64,000 nt of DNA from assembly GCA_963696315.1 (NCBI GenBank), contig CAVOJU010000003.1:1-64000 (forward strand), given 5' to 3'. The translations under genes were made by a program, and so were the position numbers. This DNA is from CAWKEY01 sp963696315. Its GTDB lineage: Bacteria > Pseudomonadota > Gammaproteobacteria > Methylococcales > Methylomonadaceae. The notes beneath the pieces were generated by a model. That model had not been told where the DNA came from. It worked only from the letters and a program-made list of their open reading frames with translations, and ran no database searches. This document shows positions 63,729 through 64,000 of the stretch, one piece after another; positions within the stretch are counted from its first letter, which is position 1; each line of letters begins with the position of its first letter.

Positions 63729-64000
63729 GTGCAAGCTAAAAATCCCTCACAACAAGCCAGTCAAGCTTATAGCTGGGATTATATCTATCAAATTGCTTTG
63801 GAGCATAAAAAAGAACTCATTTATGCCCATCTTGTTGCCATTCTGGCAACCGTTGCCAGCGTTCCAGTACCTTTGCTCATGCCGCTTCTGGTCGATGAGG
63901 TGCTGCTTAACAAGCCCGGCATCACCATTGCGGTGCTTAACGGGCTGTTTCCGGCGCAATGGCATACTCCCATCCTGTACATTTCTGCCGTTTTAGTGGC
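63729..64000 (+). CDS. ABC exporter transmembrane domain, MsbA-like, partial at window edge
   Basis: The GTG at 63729 opens VQAKNPSQQASQAYSWDYIY, then QIALEHKKELIYAHLVAILATV, the first transmembrane helix of an MsbA/HlyB-type exporter, and PLLMPLLVDEVLL with the second. About 91 codons are in view. No clear ribosome site, and an ATG start may not exist. Divergent from slt, 85 bp apart. The ATPase half lies outside. Confidence 0.75.
   Translation, partial: MQAKNPSQQASQAYSWDYIYQIALEHKKELIYAHLVAILATVASVPVPLLMPLLVDEVLLNKPGITIAVLNGLFPAQWHTPILYISAVLV

Noticed and set aside
1..64000. CRISPR array, tRNA, rRNA or replication origin
   Set aside because: No regularly spaced repeat series, no cloverleaf-like segment and no DnaA-box cluster seen on either strand by eye.

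Overview
The window looks like chromosomal DNA of a gammaproteobacterium with roughly 50% GC. The strongest indicators are the minus-strand block gyrA-serC-pheA-hisC-tyrA/aroA(fused)-cmk-rpsA-ihfB-lapA (43.6-32.3 kb), a fabB-fabA pair, feoABC, ttcA and selO. The REP-like palindromes and general gene content would fit a methanotroph-like Methylococcales genome, but nothing here (no methane genes, no rRNA) proves that. No rRNA, tRNA, CRISPR array or intact mobile element was found.

0-14 kb is a sulfur region. The left edge carries the start of a family 2A (SrpI-like) encapsulin shell gene. In known systems this nanocompartment packages a cysteine desulfurase and stores sulfur. Upstream on the same strand are epsC (serine acetyltransferase) and cysK (cysteine synthase), overlapping by four bases. 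Then come a FadL-type porin remnant, a YeeE/YedE-type sulfur permease pair, alanine dehydrogenase, a CysB-type regulator, the sulfate ABC transporter genes cysA-cysW-cysT-sbp, an alginate-export-type porin and a small YezD (DUF2292) protein. The encapsulin gene and cysK are each preceded by a nearly identical 54-nt stem-loop/T-run element, each behind a TTGACA-N18-TAWCGT promoter. This pair is the best candidate for an undescribed regulatory system in the window.

14-21.6 kb holds IS remnants, a short-type NAD-glutamate dehydrogenase, an overlapping anti-sigma/anti-anti-sigma pair, bfd-bfr with a Fur-like site, trhO and a redoxin. 21.8-27.3 kb is a compact minus-strand cassette that reads as a secreted polysaccharide system: a receiver without its phospho-Asp, a TPR/YaiO barrel, a HEAT membrane protein, a processive GT2 and an exported TIM-barrel protein. 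It is followed by a lone HerA-type ATPase, feoABC with a Fur-like site, and the housekeeping block.

43.8-64 kb is mixed: dienelactone hydrolase, LMW phosphatase, an SDR39U1 protein, DUF1499, a DUF484-GGDEF protein, an orphan UDP-sugar dehydrogenase, a Cys-rich MarR divergent from DUF2024, an EEP/CDP-alcohol transferase/DUF1289 operon, a large REC-PAS-PAS-GGDEF-EAL protein preceded by a frameshifted HATPase domain, selO, a SAM hydroxide adenosyltransferase, ttcA, fabB-fabA, slt and the start of an MsbA-like ABC exporter.

A caution for every reader: many conserved genes (cysK, both permease genes, the alginate-type porin, the YaiO protein, serC, fabB, slt, the HATPase domain) are interrupted by one-base shifts while the reading continues perfectly in another frame. 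Because several of these are normally essential, residual sequencing or assembly indels are the likeliest cause, and 'broken' should not be equated with 'dead' here.
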